Shown piece by piece: positions 1 through 5,594 of a DNA stretch of 5,594 nucleotides. The position numbers and the translations under genes are program-made. Origin of the DNA: UBA9732 sp003456855 (GTDB lineage: Bacteria; Spirochaetota; Spirochaetia; Sphaerochaetales; Sphaerochaetaceae); NCBI GenBank assembly GCA_946626785.1, contig CAMOUY010000123.1, positions 1 to 5,594 on the forward strand, written 5' to 3'. The first letter of the stretch is position 1. The number at the start of each line of letters is the position of its first letter. The notes beneath the pieces were generated by a model, which saw only the letters and a program-made list of their open reading frames with translations, did not search any database and was not told where the DNA came from.

Positions 1-1
1 A

Positions 2-46
2 ATCAAGGACATCAACGACAAGACCGTCTATTACCAGCAGAAATGA
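2..46 (+). CDS. C-terminal tail of an upstream gene (5' end outside window)
   Basis: Reading from base 2 gives 14 codons (IKDINDKTVYYQQK) followed by TGA at 44-46. The tail is hydrophilic and is followed 28 bases later by a strong intrinsic terminator, as expected for the last gene of an upstream transcription unit. It is too short to assign to a family and I do not recognise it. Its frame is inferred from the stop and the terminator, so it remains possible that no gene ends here. Confidence 0.55.
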   Translation: MKDINDKTVYYQQK

Positions 47-74
47 GGATTGTATAAGGCTGAATGCGTCTGCT

Positions 75-107
75 GCCCCGGTCTTCATTTCCTCCCGGGG
101 CTTTTTT
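75..107 (+). terminator. Rho-independent terminator of the upstream transcription unit
   Basis: GCCCCGG (75-81) pairs with CCGGGGC (95-101) as seven GC-rich base pairs around a 13-base loop, and is followed at once by six T residues (102-107). The T-run lies only on the + strand side, so it should stop rightward transcription from the gene ending at 46 and insulate the downstream operon. The hairpin also sits directly after the stop codon of the leftward HRDC gene. It has no T-run in that direction, so it would be a weak terminator there at best. Confidence 0.9.
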
Positions 108-358
108 CAGTTGTTGCTATTTATATTATGAAAGAATTCCTTTCCGTATCGAAGTGCAAAATTTAATGTAATTCCTTTGAGTTGTGAAGCTTCATTTTCA
201 TTCTTGGGTTTGTAAGTTGCCAGAATAGATAAGACGTTGCTTTTTGCAATTGCGTATTTGGGGATTCCATCCCGGAATGCGATGGAATCTCTGCATTCTT
301 TTAGCTTTACAAGAAGATCCCAGTCGGTAATAAGGTTTCCATCTGCATCGATAGACAC
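107..358 (-). CDS. Small HRDC-domain protein, orphan or gene remnant
   Basis: This is an 83-residue frame read leftward from a GTG at 358-356 to TGA at 109-107. From about residue 14 the protein resembles the HRDC domain found at the C-terminus of RecQ helicases and in RNase D: LLVKLKECRDSIAFRDGIPKY, then a stretch matching the LxSILATYKP helix, then LKGI…LRYGKEFFHNI, corresponding to the family's 'VxGVG..K..RYG..F…I' end. HRDC domains bind nucleic acid and are normally attached to a helicase or nuclease, which is absent here. The frame stays open upstream to a stop at 430-428 with protein-like residues just before the GTG (KSGNERFE), and no convincing ribosome-binding site precedes the GTG. 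The gene is AT-richer than the operon. It could be a decayed C-terminal fragment of a longer gene displaced by the tetR promoter region, or a genuine small gene. The domain call is fairly firm; whether it is expressed is not. Confidence 0.5.
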   Translation of the reverse strand: MSIDADGNLITDWDLLVKLKECRDSIAFRDGIPKYAIAKSNVLSILATYKPKNENEASQLKGITLNFALRYGKEFFHNINSNN

Positions 359-405
359 CTCAAATCTTTCATTGCCTGATTTAGACTTGATTATGCAAAA
401 AAAAA

Positions 406-434
406 TTGACAGTGGAATTAGGCAGATTTATAAT
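406..434 (+). promoter_or_regulatory. Consensus sigma-70 promoter of the tetR operon
   Basis: TTGACA at 406-411 and TATAAT at 429-434 are exact consensus -35 and -10 hexamers separated by 17 bp. Nine A residues at 397-405 abut the -35 box and could act as an UP-like element. Transcription would start near 440-442, giving a leader of about 30 nt before tetR. Such a strong promoter usually needs tight repression, which fits the inverted repeat lying over the start site. No other promoter of this quality was seen before the downstream genes, so it probably serves the whole operon. Confidence 0.9.
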
Positions 435-436
435 AT

Positions 437-460
437 AAAAGTAACTAAATGGTTACTTTT
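437..460 (+). promoter_or_regulatory. Putative TetR operator (perfect inverted repeat)
   Basis: AAAAGTAAC (437-445) and GTTACTTTT (452-460) are perfect inverted 9-bp arms around a 6-bp centre (TAAATG). The 24-bp site begins two bases after the -10 box and covers the expected +1. Binding there would block promoter escape. TetR-family dimers commonly bind palindromes of this size next to their own gene, so this is the likely autoregulatory operator. That the adjacent TetR protein is the binder is inferred from position. Confidence 0.75.
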
Positions 461-461
461 T

Positions 462-466
462 GGAGG
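462..466 (+). promoter_or_regulatory. Ribosome-binding site that sets the tetR start
   Basis: GGAGG at 462-466 lies five bases before the TTG at 472-474. A more upstream in-frame TTG at 460-462 overlaps both this Shine-Dalgarno and the operator and has no ribosome-binding site of its own. This favours 472 as the start. Confidence 0.75.
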
Positions 467-471
467 AGTTC

Positions 472-1098
472 TTGCAGCGTAGAGCCGAGATCACAAGGAA
501 CAAGATCCTCGAAATCGCCGAGATTGAGTTTTCGGAGAAGGGGTTCTATGGTTCTCGGGTCGATGAGATAGCCAGCAAGGCCGGGGTCAACAAAGCATTG
601 ATCTACAAGTATTTCGGAAGCAAGGAAGAGCTCTACGAGACCATATTCTCAATCGTATATGAAAGGTTCTCAAAGCTGGAGCGGCAGCTGATCTCCGTGG
701 AGGGGCTTGACTTCAAATCCAAGATGCGCAGATTCGTTGAGCTTGATTTCCTTTTCCTGAAGGAGAACCCGACCTATGTCCGCATGCTGATGTGGGAGAA
801 CCTCAACAACGCCAAGTACTACAGGAAGAAGAACCTGGGAAACACGAAATCCGTGATCCTCGAAGGACTTGAGCACCTTCTTGATGATGCGAGGAAAGAG
901 TTCGATGTCCCCACAGAGGTCAACGCAAAACAGATTCTGCTCACAATCTACGGATGTGGCTTCAACTATTTCTCAAACAGCGCGACCATGATGGGATTCC
1001 TGGGAGATGACATGATGGAGGACCTCATTCTCAAGGAGAGGATAGACTCTGTTGTGAACATGATCATGGCCTACGTGTCAGGAGGCGGATGTGCTTGA
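472..1098 (+). CDS. TetR/AcrR-family transcriptional regulator
   Basis: This is a 208-residue protein starting at TTG, a normal length for TetR repressors. Residues about 5-52 form the N-terminal DNA-binding domain: helix 1 (ITRNKILEIAEIEFSEKGF), then the helix-turn-helix with DEIASKAGVNKALIYKYFGS (31-50), ending in the characteristic YKYFGSKEELY. Residues 60-208 are helical and variable, as expected for the ligand-binding and dimerisation domain, so the effector cannot be predicted. The gene is first in the operon, directly behind a consensus promoter and a 24-bp palindrome, so autoregulation and control of the downstream enzymes and transporter are likely. The rare TTG start may keep repressor levels low relative to the other products. 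Its stop overlaps the next gene by 8 nt. Confidence 0.93.
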   Translation: MQRRAEITRNKILEIAEIEFSEKGFYGSRVDEIASKAGVNKALIYKYFGSKEELYETIFSIVYERFSKLERQLISVEGLDFKSKMRRFVELDFLFLKENPTYVRMLMWENLNNAKYYRKKNLGNTKSVILEGLEHLLDDARKEFDVPTEVNAKQILLTIYGCGFNYFSNSATMMGFLGDDMMEDLILKERIDSVVNMIMAYVSGGGCA

Positions 1099-2380
1099 TA
1101 TCAAAGATGAAGTGTCCAGGAACATAGACAAGGCCGTATCCCTTGCCCTTGAGCTCCAGGCAAACCCTGAGCTCGGATACAGGGAGTTCAAGAGCTCTGC
1201 GATCCTAAGACGTTACTGGGAAGACCTGGGACTGAAAGTGGAAGGTCCGTTTGCAGGAACAGGTATCAGATGCACCATAGAGGGTGCCAAGGATGGGCCG
1301 ACCCTCTGTCTGATGTCAGAGCTGGATGCCGTCCTCAGCCCCTTGAATCCAATGGCAGACAAGGGGACAGGGGCCGCCCATGCCTGCGGACACAACATCC
1401 AGAGTGCACAGGTCTTCGCCGCAGCCTCAGCCATTCTTGGCTTCAAGGATCAGCTCTGTGGCAAGGTGGTGCTGCTGGCCGTCCCTGCAGAAGAGTTTCT
1501 TGAGATCGAATACCGCCTGAATCTGAGAAGAGAAGGGAAGATCAGATACCTCTCCGGAAAGCCGGAGCTCTATAGACTGGGTGTATTCAATGACATCGAT
1601 ATGGTGGTGCTGATACATGCCCACCCGAACACGCCTGGCTATGAGATGTATCTGAAAGGTGGTTCCCTGGGCTTCATTGCCAAGAACATCCGATTCATCG
1701 GAAAGAGCGCTCATGGAGCTGCTCCTTTCGATGGAAGGAACGCTCTTCAGGCCGCGAATCTGTTCCTTTCCGGCGTCAATGCAAACAGGGAGACCTTTAG
1801 GGATGAGGACAGCATCAGAATTCATCCGATAATCACAAAGGGTGGGGACGTGGTCAACTCTGTTCCTGATGACGTTCGTATAGAGACCTATGTAAGGGGC
1901 AGAAGCACAGAGGCCATTGAATATGGGTGCAAGATTGTTGATCGCTGTGCTGAGGCAGCAGCGAAGATGATGGACTGTGGATGCGAGCTGGAGACAATTC
2001 CGGGTTATCTTCCACTGAAGCAGGACGAGAGGCTGTCGGATGCCTTTGCCCTTGCAGGGGAGAGGGTCATAGGAAAGGAAAGCATACATTACGGGGTGGA
2101 CATGGTAGGCTCTACCGACATAGGGGACCTGTGCCATCTCATGCCGGCTCTCCAGGCAACTCTGGGCGGTTTCACAGGAGAGCAGCACGGGTCCGATTTC
2201 CGTTGTATTGATGTGAGAAGGAGCTGTCTGATTGGAGGATCGATACTGGCGGAGTTCGCCTACATTGTTCTTTCTGATAATGCAAAGGTCGGTTTGGATA
2301 TTGTGAGAAGCCACAAGAGGCTTCTCTCGGATCCAGAGTATTTCGATTACATGGATGGAGAAAAAGGTAGAAATGGGTGA
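1091..2380 (+). CDS. M20-family metallo-amidohydrolase (AbgB/PM20D2-like)
   Basis: This 429-residue protein starts at GTG with AGGAGG (1080-1085) five bases upstream. It belongs to the M20 zinc amidohydrolases, which cut amide or peptide bonds of small acyl-amino acids and dipeptides in the cytoplasm. Visible family features are SELDAV (76-81), HACGHN (97-102, with C99 and H101 as likely metal ligands), PAEE (132-135, catalytic and metal-bridging glutamates), HAHP (176-179), the lid-domain GKSAHGAAP (204-212, H208), GSTDIGD (340-346) and the final ligand region GEQHGSDF (363-370, H366). HACGHN with N instead of D, together with GSTDxGD, resembles the AbgB (p-aminobenzoyl-glutamate hydrolase) and PM20D2 branch. 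PAEE is not followed by the usual glycine-rich turn but by about 25 charged residues (136-162), which suggests a distinct subfamily. It overlaps the genes on both sides by 8 nt. The substrate is unknown. Confidence 0.9.
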   Translation: MLDIKDEVSRNIDKAVSLALELQANPELGYREFKSSAILRRYWEDLGLKVEGPFAGTGIRCTIEGAKDGPTLCLMSELDAVLSPLNPMADKGTGAAHACGHNIQSAQVFAAASAILGFKDQLCGKVVLLAVPAEEFLEIEYRLNLRREGKIRYLSGKPELYRLGVFNDIDMVVLIHAHPNTPGYEMYLKGGSLGFIAKNIRFIGKSAHGAAPFDGRNALQAANLFLSGVNANRETFRDEDSIRIHPIITKGGDVVNSVPDDVRIETYVRGRSTEAIEYGCKIVDRCAEAAAKMMDCGCELETIPGYLPLKQDERLSDAFALAGERVIGKESIHYGVDMVGSTDIGDLCHLMPALQATLGGFTGEQHGSDFRCIDVRRSCLIGGSILAEFAYIVLSDNAKVGLDIVRSHKRLLSDPEYFDYMDGEKGRNG

Positions 2381-3401
2381 AGTGAAGTGGACAAAACAGA
2401 GATTGCATGAGATTCTCTGCGAGCCTTCAGACAGGCTTGTGGAGGATATGAAAAGGCTGGACGGCGACATCATGATACTTGGAGCCGGCGGGAAGATGGG
2501 TCCTACGATGAGCATCCTTGCTGCGAATGCCTTCAGAAAGGGTGAAATCAAGCACAAGGTGTATGCTGTGTCGAGGTTCTCGGACGCCACCGTGAGAAAG
2601 GAGCTTGAGGAGAGCGGAGTCCAGGTCATTAGCTGTGATCTGGAGAAGGCAGATGAGATCGCGAAGCTCCCCGAGGTGAAGAACATAGTCTTCATGGTTG
2701 GACGCAAGTTCGGCACAGATGGAGGCGAAGCCCTCACATGGGGCATGAACGCCGCTGTTCCGGTGCTTGTGCTTGAAAGGTTCCAAGGCTCGAATTTCGT
2801 CGTGTTCTCTTCCGGAAACGTCTATGACCTTCCAGAGGCAAGCTCCGGAGGCTCACTTGAGACCGACAAGGTCCGACCTATAGGTGAATACACCCAGTCT
2901 GTGCTTGCAAGGGAGAGGATGTTCGACTACTACGCAAAGAAGTATGGAACGAAATCTCTGATCTTCAGACTTGACTACGCAATAGCCCTTGAGTACGGAG
3001 TCCTTGCGGACATTGCAAAGAAGATAGTGGATGGAAAGTCTCTCTCGGTCGCGAACTCCTGCTTCAACTGCATCTGGCAGGGCGATGCCAACGAGTATGC
3101 CCTCAGATCCCTGCTTCTTGTGGAGAATCCACCCAAGAGACTTAATGTGTCAGGGCCGGAGATCAATGGTGTCAAGTCAACAGCACTCAAACTGGCCAGA
3201 CTCCTGGGGAAGGAGGTCACCTTCGAAGGTGAGCCATGCTCCAACGCCTATCTTGAGAACTGTGGCGAATGCCACAAGCTCATGGGCTATCCCAGAGTGA
3301 CCATAGACATGATGATAGAATACCAAGCCCAGTGGATTCTGGATGGTGGTGAATACATCAACAAACCAACTCATTTTGAAGAAAGGAAGGGGAGTTACTG
3401 A
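2373..3401 (+). CDS. NAD(P)-dependent epimerase/dehydratase-like Rossmann protein
   Basis: This 342-residue protein is of the extended short-chain dehydrogenase/epimerase type. The nucleotide-binding start is DIMILGAGGKMGP (32-44), followed by VYAVSRFSD at the end of the second strand. VVFSSGNVYD (143-152) is the usual active-site Ser strand. GEYTQSVLARERMFDYY (171-187) is the usual catalytic-Tyr helix, but the Lys of YxxxK is Val177, and R180 may substitute. Later segments FNCIWQGDANEYALRSL (231-247), RLNVSGPE and HKLMGYP fit the substrate-binding domain of this family. I chose ATG 2373 because AAGG lies five bases before it and it gives an 8-nt overlap with the preceding gene, matching the previous junction. 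An in-frame ATG at 2355 is possible but has no good ribosome site. A redox or epimerisation role on the operon substrate is inferred. Two CxxC pairs (230/233, 297/300) are noteworthy. Confidence 0.85.
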   Translation: MGEVKWTKQRLHEILCEPSDRLVEDMKRLDGDIMILGAGGKMGPTMSILAANAFRKGEIKHKVYAVSRFSDATVRKELEESGVQVISCDLEKADEIAKLPEVKNIVFMVGRKFGTDGGEALTWGMNAAVPVLVLERFQGSNFVVFSSGNVYDLPEASSGGSLETDKVRPIGEYTQSVLARERMFDYYAKKYGTKSLIFRLDYAIALEYGVLADIAKKIVDGKSLSVANSCFNCIWQGDANEYALRSLLLVENPPKRLNVSGPEINGVKSTALKLARLLGKEVTFEGEPCSNAYLENCGECHKLMGYPRVTIDMMIEYQAQWILDGGEYINKPTHFEERKGSY

Positions 3402-4459
3402 TGCATAATCATGAAAAAGCCTTGGAAGTTTTCAGAAGTGGGGTCGTGATGCCTGCAACACCACTTGCCATCAATGATGACAGAAGCATTGATGAGGCTA
3501 CGGAGCGTTTGCTCATGCGATACTATCTCAATGCAGGATCGCTCGGAATAGCTACGGCAGTGCACACCACACAGTTCGTCATGAGGGATTACGGCCTCTT
3601 CGAGCCGGTGATTTCAATCGTAAGCGATGAGGTCGACAGATTCGAGGCCAGGACCGGCAAGACCATAGTGAAGGTCTGTGGGGTCTGCGGCCCGACCGAA
3701 CAGGCTGTCACCGAGGCAAGGATTGCCAGAAAGCATGGCTTCGATGCCGTTCTGCTTTCACCAGGTGGAATGGCGGACAGGACAGAGGACTACCTTGTGG
3801 ATAGAACCAAGGCAGTGGCGGCAGAGATCCCTGTCATAGGCTTCTATCTTCAGCTTGCCTGCGGAGGAAGACAGCTCTCCTACGACTACTGGCTCCGTGT
3901 CGCGGAGACGGAGAATGTCATCGGAATCAAATGTGCATCCTTCAACAGATATTCGACGTTTGATGTCGTGAGGGCCGTCGCCGAGAGCAGCCGCTGCGAC
4001 GAGATAACCCTGTACACGGGGAACGATGACAACATCATTTCGGACTTCATGCAGGAGTACAGGATCAAAAAGGGTGACAGCTATGTGACAAAGAGATTCG
4101 AGGGCGGTCTGCTGGGGCATTGGTGCAACTGGACCAGATGCGCTGTCATGATACTGGACAAGATAAAGGAGGCCAGGAGAACTGGTGACTGGTCTGAGTT
4201 GATTGCTCTCGGACCACAGGTTACCGACATGAACAGGGCTATCTTCGACCCATACAACGGATTCGCCGGAAGCATTTCCGGCATGCACGAGGTTCTGAGG
4301 AGACAGGGTCTCATGAAGAATATCAAGTGTCTGGATGACAGGGAGAGGCTTTCAGATGGTCAGGCAGAGGAGATAACAAGGGTCATCTCCAGTTACCCTC
4401 ATCTGATAGATGACACCTTCATCGCAGAGAACATTGAAGAATGGATCAAACAGGCTTAG
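3401..4459 (+). CDS. DapA/N-acetylneuraminate-lyase superfamily aldolase
   Basis: This 352-residue protein is a class I (Schiff-base) TIM-barrel enzyme of the dihydrodipicolinate synthase superfamily, about 50 residues longer than typical DapA. GVVMPATPLAINDDRSID (14-31) is the usual barrel start, VIGIKCASFNRY (173-184) carries the Schiff-base lysine K177, and GFYLQ (147-151) carries the likely catalytic Y149. LYTGNDDN (204-211) is the expected strand near the product site. Two hallmark DapA motifs are altered: GTTGE is VHTTQF (54-59), and YNxP is FYLQ. It is therefore unlikely to be the lysine-biosynthesis enzyme; a retro-aldolase or dehydratase on a catabolic substrate is more plausible. 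The start ATG shares one base with the preceding stop (TGATG), with AGGGGAG at 3388-3394 upstream, so it is translationally coupled to the Rossmann enzyme. The reaction is unknown. Confidence 0.9.
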   Translation: MHNHEKALEVFRSGVVMPATPLAINDDRSIDEATERLLMRYYLNAGSLGIATAVHTTQFVMRDYGLFEPVISIVSDEVDRFEARTGKTIVKVCGVCGPTEQAVTEARIARKHGFDAVLLSPGGMADRTEDYLVDRTKAVAAEIPVIGFYLQLACGGRQLSYDYWLRVAETENVIGIKCASFNRYSTFDVVRAVAESSRCDEITLYTGNDDNIISDFMQEYRIKKGDSYVTKRFEGGLLGHWCNWTRCAVMILDKIKEARRTGDWSELIALGPQVTDMNRAIFDPYNGFAGSISGMHEVLRRQGLMKNIKCLDDRERLSDGQAEEITRVISSYPHLIDDTFIAENIEEWIKQA

Positions 4460-4473
4460 CGTATGCTTCGCCT
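4452..4473 (+). other. Small hairpin in the enzyme-transporter junction
   Basis: AGGC (4452-4455) pairs with GCCT (4470-4473). Inside it, AGC (4458-4460) pairs with GCT (4465-4467) across a 2x2 internal mismatch and a GTAT loop. It spans the stop codon of the aldolase gene and ends just before the ribosome site of the binding-protein gene. There is no T-run after it, so it is not a standard terminator. It could be an mRNA processing or stability element, or chance. Confidence 0.35.
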
Positions 4474-4494
4474 TAGAAAAAAGGAGAAAAGGTC

Positions 4495-5552
4495 ATGAAA
4501 AAACTACTAACCTGCGTTTTGGTTTTGGCTCTTGCTTTCTCTCTCTTCGCTTCAGGTGCGGAGGAGAAGTCGAATGATGGACCAATCAAGATCGGAAGCA
4601 TCATGGATTTGACTGGAGGTGCATCGAACATGGGTCGTCCTCATTCATGGGGCGTCGAGTATGCAATCAAGAAGGTCAATGAGGCTGGCGGTATCAACGG
4701 CAGACAGATTGAGCTCTACACTCAGGACTGCAAGAACGATATCACTGAGGGATTGAATGCCTATCACAAGCTGGTCGATGAAATCGGCGTCTGCGCCATC
4801 ATCGGACCTGCTCTCTCTAACCCTGCATCTGCATGGGTCGACCTGTCTGCAGAGGACAAGATCCCAATCGTCGGACACTTCATGGATGAGGTCTGTACAA
4901 CCAACCCGGACACCGGTGCAGTGTACCCGTACATGTTCCTTGCAGAGCCTTCATGTAGCGTCCAGTCTTTTGACATGGCAGCATATGCATTCGCAGAGCT
5001 CGGACTGAAGAAGTTCGCAGTCCTCTATAACCCAAGCAACGCCTTCGCCAAGGCACATGCAGAGCCGTTCATCGACTATGTCAAGGAGCACGGCGGAGAG
5101 ATCACAGCCGTCGAGACTATGGGTTGGGCTGACAGAGACTACAGTGCACAGGCCATCAAGATCACAAACAGCGGAGCTGAGGCAGTCTTCCTCTGCGATT
5201 ATCTTGCACAGAACCTCATCAGCTACGATGCACTCAGGGATGCAGGCTTCAAGGGCTCCATCCTTGGCGCAAATACCCTTGCGCCACCTCTTGCAGACCA
5301 GGTCAAGAACGAGGTCTACGATGTCTACTTCCTTCAGAACTATGACATGCTGAACCCGAATGTCGGCATCATCAACGAGCTCGTTACCGCAGAGATGGCA
5401 GCTACAGGAACAGAGTCCCCACAGTGTAACGTCGGTTTCGCATGGGATGCTGTCCAGGTCCTCGTAGAGGCTATGAAGAAAGCCAAAGACCCGACAGACG
5501 GAGAAGAGGTGGCAAAGCTTCTCGAGCAGACTTCAGGCGTTCTGCTTTCAAG
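4495..5552 (+). CDS. LivK-type ABC transporter substrate-binding protein (3' truncated by contig end)
   Basis: ATG 4495 is preceded by AAGGAG (4481-4486). The first 352 residues are genuine. Residues 1-22 are a secretion signal (MKKLL, a hydrophobic core to about 18, then FASGA), probably cut after A22 in S-G-A; Cys7 is too early for a lipobox. The mature protein is a type I periplasmic-binding fold of the branched-chain amino acid/amide (HAAT) class: IKIGSIMDLTGGAS (31-44), AIKKVNEAGGINGRQIEL (57-74), IIGPALSNPA (102-111), KKFAVLYNPSNAF (172-184), GAEAVFL (227-233) and AWDAVQVLVEAM (316-327). This class binds amino acids, urea, amides and aromatic acids, so the ligand is uncertain. The family is usually about 370-400 residues, so a short C-terminal piece is missing. 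Permease and ATPase genes probably follow outside the window. The reading frame runs on into adapter sequence and stops at 5572-5574, so that ending is false. Confidence 0.92.
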
Positions 5553-5594
5553 AGATCGGAAGAGCGTCGTGTAGGGAAAGAGTGTAGATCTCGG
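5553..5594. other. Illumina adapter contamination at contig end
   Basis: From 5553 the sequence begins AGATCGGAAGAGC and continues to the end of the window as the read-through (reverse-complement) form of the TruSeq universal adapter, 42 bases as I recall it. It creates the false residues DRKSVV and a false TAG at 5572-5574 in the binding-protein frame. The junction is certain to within one or two bases, because the first adapter bases could coincide with genomic ones. This stretch is a sequencing artefact and should be trimmed. Confidence 0.97.

Noticed and set aside
460..471. Upstream TTG (460) as the tetR start
   Set aside because: It overlaps the Shine-Dalgarno and the operator and has no ribosome site of its own. 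TTG 472 is correctly spaced from GGAGG.
237..482. An 81-codon + strand frame running through the promoter region
   Set aside because: It crosses the consensus promoter and operator, is antisense to the HRDC frame, has no ribosome site and shows no family features.
2355..2372. Upstream ATG (2355) as the start of the Rossmann gene
   Set aside because: No clear ribosome site lies before it. ATG 2373 has AAGG at proper spacing and reproduces the 8-nt overlap of the previous junction.
1427..2746. A 439-codon open frame on the minus strand
   Set aside because: It is antisense to the well-supported M20 gene and the start of the Rossmann gene. Its translation is low-complexity and Ser/Pro/His-rich with no recognisable domain. 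It is a shadow of the real coding frames.
4513..4515. Cys7 of the binding protein as a lipoprotein attachment site
   Set aside because: It sits before the hydrophobic core, not after it, and lacks a lipobox. Signal peptidase I cleavage near A22 is more likely.
5572..5574. TAG as the natural stop of the binding-protein gene
   Set aside because: It lies inside adapter sequence, and the protein is shorter than its family.

Overview
The window looks like a bacterial chromosome fragment, probably an assembled metagenomic or draft contig. It carries one tightly packed left-to-right operon behind a strong, apparently autoregulated promoter. The best taxonomic guess is a host-associated anaerobic spirochaete (Sphaerochaeta/Treponema-like). 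This rests mainly on the signal peptide of the last gene (…LFASGAEEK, with no lipobox cysteine), a style I associate with spirochaete substrate-binding proteins. It is an inference, not a proof.

Layout. Positions 1-46 hold the last 14 codons of an upstream gene, closed by a strong rho-independent terminator (75-107). On the opposite strand, 107-358 encodes a small orphan HRDC-type helicase-accessory domain in visibly AT-richer DNA. It may be a remnant of a longer gene. Next comes a consensus sigma-70 promoter (TTGACA, 17 bp, TATAAT at 406-434) preceded by nine A residues. A perfect 9+6+9 inverted repeat (437-460) covers the expected transcription start and is the likely operator.

From 472 the operon reads: a TetR/AcrR-family repressor, an M20-family amidohydrolase, an atypical NAD(P)-dependent epimerase/dehydratase-like protein, a DapA/N-acetylneuraminate-lyase-superfamily aldolase, and a LivK-type periplasmic substrate-binding protein. 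The first four genes overlap by 8, 8 and 1 nt, which suggests translational coupling. A 35-nt gap with a small hairpin precedes the transporter gene.

Working model (inference): the binding protein captures a small, probably amino-acid-like or amide-containing compound and passes it to an ABC permease encoded beyond the window. The M20 enzyme cleaves an amide bond, the Rossmann enzyme performs a redox or epimerisation step, and the DapA-like enzyme does a Schiff-base (retro-)aldol or dehydration step. The TetR protein would sense the substrate or an intermediate. The substrate cannot be read from the sequence.

The last 42 bases (5553-5594) are not biological. They match the Illumina TruSeq adapter, so the binding-protein gene is truncated at about 5552 and its apparent C-terminus and stop codon are artefacts.
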